The notes under the pieces are model-generated. The model saw only the letters and a list, made by a program, of their open reading frames with translations, was not told the origin of the DNA and made no database searches. From Bondarzewia mesenterica (taxonomy: Eukaryota; Basidiomycota; Agaricomycetes; Russulales; Bondarzewiaceae), in assembly GCA_004802705.1 (NCBI GenBank), contig SGPL01000002.1:62001-126000 (forward strand): DNA of 64,000 bases, read 5' to 3'. Shown one piece after another: positions 57,312 to 64,000 of the stretch. Position numbers and translations under genes: made by a program. The first letter of the stretch is position 1; each line of letters begins with the position of its first letter.

Positions 57312-58980
57312 TCACTCGTAATCGATGACCACTTTTAAAGCCTTATTTTCTGCAGCAGCCCCGAATACCTGGTATGCCTTTTCCATGTCGGCAAACTTGA
57401 AGGTATGCGTCGTTAGATCCTTGACGTCAAGTCTTCCTGAAGCGAGAAGCTGAAGGAGTGTGGGCGTGGTCACTGTGTCGACCAGACGGGTGGTGATAGC
57501 TGAAGAAAATTTTCTCAATATCGTCAGATATGTATAGAGCGGTATGGCGTCAACGTACTGATGTTTCGATCCCACAATTTTTCCAAATGTAGATCTGCCT
57601 TGGCACCGTGCACTCCGATGTTGGCAATCGTACCTCCCGGAGCGATGACTTCCTCGCAAAACTCAAATGTTTTAGGCACACCCACAGCTTCGATAGCTGT
57701 GTCCACTCCACGGCCGCCTGTGATTTCCATCACCTGCTTGACTTCATCCGGGCCAGATTCGACGGTGTGAGTCGCACCGAGACGCTTGGCGACTTCGAGC
57801 CTGCTGGACTTATGGTCAAGCGAGATGATCTTTGAAGGAGAGTACAGCCCCGCAATCAGCAGTACTACGGCCAAGCCGACGGGTCCGGACCCTTCTATGG
57901 CGACGCTTCCTCCAGAGCGCACGTTGCCGTTCAGAACACCACATTCGTATGCTGTCGGGAGGACGTCGCTGATCATGAGCAGTTCTCGCTCGTCCACATC
58001 CGTGGTGGGAAAGTGGTACAGGCTAGAATCGGCATGCCGGATGCGCACAAAGTCAGCCTGGGTCCCGTCGATGACGTGGCCAAGCTGCCATCCACCCGAA
58101 TTACAATGGCTTAGCATGCCGCGCCTGCAGAACTCGCAGGAGGCACAAGAGGTGATACAGGAGATGATGACCCGGTCACCTGGTGAGAAGGCGTGCACAC
58201 TAGAGCCGACCTGTTCTACGATGCCGAGACCTTCGTGTCCCAGGATGCGGCCCGCGGGAATGTGTGGCACGTCACCCTTGAGGATGTGAAGGTCCGTGCC
58301 TGCAAAAGGAGGTCAGAAGGGACATCAAGTTAGGGAAGAAATAAAGGTATGCCCACCACATATGGTGGACTTGATGACCTTGATGATGGCGTCCGTGGAT
58401 TCCTTAATTTCAGGCTTGGGCCTGTCTTCGAGGGCGTATTTGTGGGGGCCGTTGTATACTAATGCCTTCATAATCAATAGACTTGTGTTTGATGTTTTGC
58501 GTAAACTGTTGTCGCCATGACCATCAGTGTCCTCTTTGAGGCAAACTGAGAGTTTGGGGTGCCAAAGTACGCACGATTTCTCGATTGGTTGGTGTTGGAG
58601 AAGAGGAGGAGACGGTGGTGGTGAACTGACTTTGAGGTGAACAGCTGCGGGAGCTGGTAGTTTCGCAATTTATAGGAGACACTTCAGGGGAGAATTGACG
58701 TCACAGATTGTGCGGTTGATCAGACGATATACATGTAGCCTCCGGGGAAGCAGAGTAGCCAGTCATCAACCTTCGTCCCTCAGGATCCTCCTGTCTGACT
58801 ATTCATGGTCCTAAATGGATATTAGTGAAAATGCCGGCTCTCAGGCTATTCAAGCGGTCTCGTGGTGTACACACCATATTCACGAGATTTGGAGTTTCCT
58901 ATATGCCTGGTCTTGGATTGATAGTACAGAGTTGTATGTTCATTGTTGAAATTTGGTTTACTACTCACCATGCCCGCGGC
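57085..58980. repeat. Tandem duplication unit, right copy
   Basis: Direct copy of 55180-57000. Shared end sequence includes ACACCATATT(C/T)ACGA and TTTGGAGTTTCCTAT. Confidence 0.85.
57312..58471 (-). CDS. Zinc-dependent alcohol dehydrogenase, copy 2 (intact)
   Basis: Exons 58471-58357, 58299-57559 and 57499-57312 give 347 residues in phase. MKALVYNGPHKYALEDRPKP starts a GroES-like domain. Catalytic zinc ligands are the Cys of STICGTDLH and the His/Glu of GHEGLGIVE. The structural zinc site is CASCEFCRRGMLSHC. The NAD motif GSGPVGLA is followed by IISLDHKSSRLEVAKRLGAT; the Asp at the end of the second strand favours NAD. HLEKLWDRNI and ITTRLVDTVTTPTLLQLL close the domain. Relatives oxidise secondary alcohols or diols; substrate unknown. 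An upstream ATG at 58519 runs into a stop, so the start at 58471 is secure. Confidence 0.92.
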
Positions 58981-59317
58981 GTCGACAAGGTCGTCCAGGT
59001 CTGTCACGTCACGACTGGTAAATATCGTCGAAGACGTATGCAGGTGGAAGTTTGCCTGAGCTGCAAGAAGCCTTGTTCCACTCAGTCCTTCCCTGACTGC
59101 GTGGGTGGTATTTCAGCATTTACATCTTGTGAATGCCATTCGTGGAGAGAGTCAAGACGGAGGAACCCGCGCCGGGTGACAAATTGAACATGCCCTGCGT
59201 GACATATGGACGTGACTCGCCGCGTTGCCTTGACGCCAACCAGTGCTTACGCTGAGTCCGAATCCAAAGTCGTTGCTCTAGCGTATCTTTCTCTTTTCCT
59301 CGGGTTATATAGGCTTC
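58472..59317. other. Divergent intergenic region
   Basis: The part up to about 58980 belongs to the duplicated unit. The plus-strand frame at 58825-59187 is not supported by any domain. 5' region of RAP1 follows. Confidence 0.5.
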
Positions 59318-61372
59318 ATGGCCAAGTCCACTCGCGCAATTAGCACTAGTCCGGGACTTGAAGATCCTTATGACTCTGACAATTCCGAAGAATCCATTGT
59401 AGGACGTGGTGACACGTATGAAGCTGTCGCAAATCGTAATGCATTCTAACGGATTTTACAGGATCTCACGAATTTATTCCGTGAGGAAGATGGAAAGCAA
59501 ACTTATTTTTACCTTGATGAAGAATTATCTCTCGAACGACACGATCGACACGAACTCGTTGCCAAAATTCGGGTGAGTGAGAATTGCCGTTTCAACCACA
59601 AAACTGTTTTTCTGGATTCTTGCTTTTAGCTTCATGGAGGTCTGGTGACCAGATATGAGGAAAAGGCCAACGTGATCCTCGCAAAGTCATCGCAGCGAAG
59701 AATCTTTCAACTCAAGTACCATCCTGAGAAGACAACTTGGGCGGAGGGACCCGGCTTTGTTGACGAATGCATAAGGAAGCGAAAATACGAGCATGCGCCA
59801 GTTTCCTTTCGGAATATAGGTGGGCGCGCTGGGAAGAGGACACGGGTTGAGTTCACAGACACCGATGAGGACCACTTGTGTCGGTTCCTTGCGCGTCGCA
59901 TTCCGGATTCTAAAAATGGTGGTCGATCCGGAAACGGCGTCTATAAGGACTTAATGAATCGAGTAAGTGACTATCCGTGGAATCTCATGTTTACTTCTGA
60001 CTTCCGATGGTTTTGTCATTTGACTTCACTAGGCTCAAGAGTTCAACTTGGACCTCTGGGCAAAACGTCATACTTGGCAATCTTGGCGCGAGCATTATGT
60101 GAAGAATGCCGAACGGCTTGACCGGATTATTGCTGCGTATGTTGAACTTGATCCCCCGAGAAAGGATGGAAAAGGTCAGTATGGGTTCAAGCGGATGAAA
60201 CCGAAGCGCAAAAGGGTATATCACAGTGATTCTTCCGAGGAAGAGGAAGATGGCGAGGACGAGGACCAGCAGGACGAGGGGCATAGCCAGCAGGAGATGA
60301 AGGCGTTACCTCACGAAGAGGAAGAAGAAGAAGAAGTGGAAGGAGGAGATATGGAAGTGGAAGTACATGATGTTGGTGAAGGAGAAATACAGACGGAATC
60401 AGTACCGCAGGAATCTCATCGGCAGTTGCTCGAGGAACGCCGTGATGCGGTAAGTCCTTGAAATCATGTTTGGGCATACAACAGATTGATGGAAAACAGG
60501 CGGTGGAGAGCGAAGTCGATTATTTTGAACAGCATGATGAGCTCATCGACAACTTTCCTGCACCGTCTCCCGTGCCAATGTATCCGCCGTACGTTTCTAC
60601 CTCTTTGTTCCGAGCATATCTGTCTGATAGCGCATTCCAGGACAAATGCCAATCCTTCAATGTATATCAATGTCTCAGAGCCTGATGTGGCGCCGCAACC
60701 GGCTCCGATTACAGAAACGTGGAAGAGTCGCCTCATCAAGAAATTCGCTCAGCGTTCACCTGTAATTATTGAAGACGATCCACCTTTTCGCAATACTCGA
60801 TCTCGCTCGCAGTCGGTTGAACCCGCTGCTCCGCCGGCAAAGAGACAGAAGGTGACTCGTGAAACACAATCTCGTGGCAATGGCAAATCGGCTGCTTTGC
60901 CCTTCGTTCAGGAAGGCGAAGAAGACGTGGCTGGGGAAGGCGATGAGACAATACGCGACGTGGCTTCTGTTGAGGCCAAGCTCGATAATGCAGGTGAGGT
61001 TGATGGTGTGGACCAAGGTGCGGTCGATGGATTGTCTCATATGCGATCACGGGTGCGATAATCCTTTAAGTTGCCGATGGACTAAGCTCGGACGATCAAA
61101 AGACTTCGAGGCGGTTACAAACGTTGTCTCATAGGGAAAGGCGTCCTGGCTACACGTCCGACCACGACGATATGCAGGCTGGCTACGATACCGAAGATGA
61201 TATCATAGAGAAAATGGTCCGCAAATTGCCGAGGTCACAGCGTCTATCCGGCAGTATGCGTTCGTCACCGCCAACTGCCTCCGGTTCTTCGACTCGCAGA
61301 GGCGTTCGAGGCAATTTGGTTACACAGCAGCGGACTCCCGCGACACAGAAGAAAGCCGTCGAGTTCAGATGA
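59318..61372 (+). CDS. RAP1: RAP1-like telomere protein (BRCT plus Myb)
   Basis: Shelterin component that joins telomeres through a TRF-type partner. Exons 59318-59398, 59462-59572, 59630-59962, 60033-60449, 60500-60588, 60641-61052 and 61103-61372 give 570 residues. An acidic start (DPYDSDNSEES) precedes a BRCT-like domain: DLTNLFREEDGKQTYFYLDE, LVAKIRLHGGLVTRY and KANVILAK. The RAP1 Myb domain follows: RVEFTDTDEDHLCRFLARRI, NGVYKDLMNRAQEFN and HTWQSWREHYVKNAERLDRI. The rest is charged and disordered, with acidic DSSEEEEDGEDEDQQDE and nuclear-localisation-like KRMKPKRKR. As read it stops at 61372. In the next frame SSSDEFLSRDKGTKGIGNK continues to about 61475, so a small frameshift may hide further C-terminus. 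A C-terminal RCT domain was not identified. Confidence 0.88.
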
Positions 61373-61850
61373 GTTTCTCTCGCGAGACAAAGGCACGAAG
61401 GGAATTGGAAACAAGGGAAAGGAAGCGAAGCAGAAGCCGTATGTTCCTCCGGTAGGTACGAGGGCCGTCGAAGAGGGCGCCTGTGCGGAGGTCTTCGCGC
61501 AGATAGTAGGTCTTGCGTTAACAGTCTGTCATACTTGACCTACCGGACCTCTGGCTATAATTTGTGTGGATAATGTTGTATTTACTTTAACTGTAACTCG
61601 ATTTATGGGCATCTGAGATTTTTTGAACCATTGATTCGGAGTCCAGCTGAGGAGGAGATGCGATCTCCGTGACACTTCCGGCGTGACATCACGAAACGTA
61701 TGTGTGACCGTGTAGAATCAGGCCTTTGCGTTTCTTGACTTTCGCCATCGACGACAGTACATTCTGTTTCCTTTTCTTTATTGCCGCTACCTCTTTTCTC
61801 TGTTTCTTTCTATCGTGCGGTGCCTCGTAAAACCCCATCATTCTTGAAAG
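61373..61850. other. Spacer, possibly with the hidden end of RAP1
   Basis: An open lysine-rich frame continues from about 61360 to 61475 one base out of phase with RAP1. The rest shows no gene and includes the C/T-rich leader of PRP4. Confidence 0.45.

Positions 61851-64000
<2,150 letters not shown>

Overview
The window is eukaryotic and almost certainly from a basidiomycete fungus, most likely a plant-matter-degrading Agaricomycete. The evidence is genes split by many 48-70 bp GT-AG introns with CTGAC/CTAAC branch points, very short exons, a secreted GH74 xyloglucanase ending in a fungal CBM1 cellulose-binding module, and typical fungal genes (TVP23, DLT1, ELP4, CBR1, a shelterin-type RAP1 and PRP4 kinase). 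Exon models were joined by hand. For most genes the summed exon length is divisible by three, sometimes only after allowing for a single-base frameshift, which is stated each time.

Layout. 0.2-0.9 kb: IMP1 mitochondrial peptidase (-). 0.9-6.1 kb: a decayed block with a two-copy repeat, a 5'-truncated ROM2-type Rho-GEF pseudogene and a broken MFS transporter. 6.5-13.5 kb: ELP4 (+) and a long LRR-DH-PH Rho-GEF (+). 13.5-17 kb: gene-poor, with a 144-bp tandem repeat. 17.1-19.3 kb: amino-acid permease (-) with an 8-nt microexon. 20.7-23.4 kb: kinase-like protein (-). 24.4-25.4 kb: unknown protein (-). 26.8-30.0 kb: GH74-CBM1 (+). 30.9-32.6 kb: LRR protein (-). 33.1-34.1 kb: SPT3 relic (-). 34.5-37.4 kb: two membrane proteins (-). 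37.5-38.8 kb: TVP23 (+). 39.4-41.7 kb: dual-specificity phosphatase (-). 42.5-43.7 kb: CBR1 (+). 44.3-47.6 kb: dead and intact copies of an NAD(P)-dependent reductase (+). 48.6-49.6 kb: DLT1 (-). 50.0-51.3 kb: secreted CAP/PR-1 protein (-). 52.1-54.9 kb: coiled-coil, spindle-pole-body-like gene (+), damaged at both ends. 55.4-58.5 kb: tandem zinc alcohol dehydrogenases (-), one with a frameshift. 59.3-61.4 kb: RAP1 (+). 61.9-64.0 kb: PRP4 kinase (+), cut by the window edge.

The genes do not form one pathway; this is mixed housekeeping and accessory content. What stands out is local duplication followed by decay (reductases, dehydrogenases, non-coding repeats), gene relics, and extreme small-exon splicing: a candidate 1-nt exon in the GH74 gene and exons of 6, 8, 8 and 10 nt elsewhere. 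Several conserved genes carry single-base frameshifts, often in short homopolymers, and the sequence holds isolated Ns. Some frameshifts may therefore be assembly errors, and this tempers the pseudogene claims that rest on one base.
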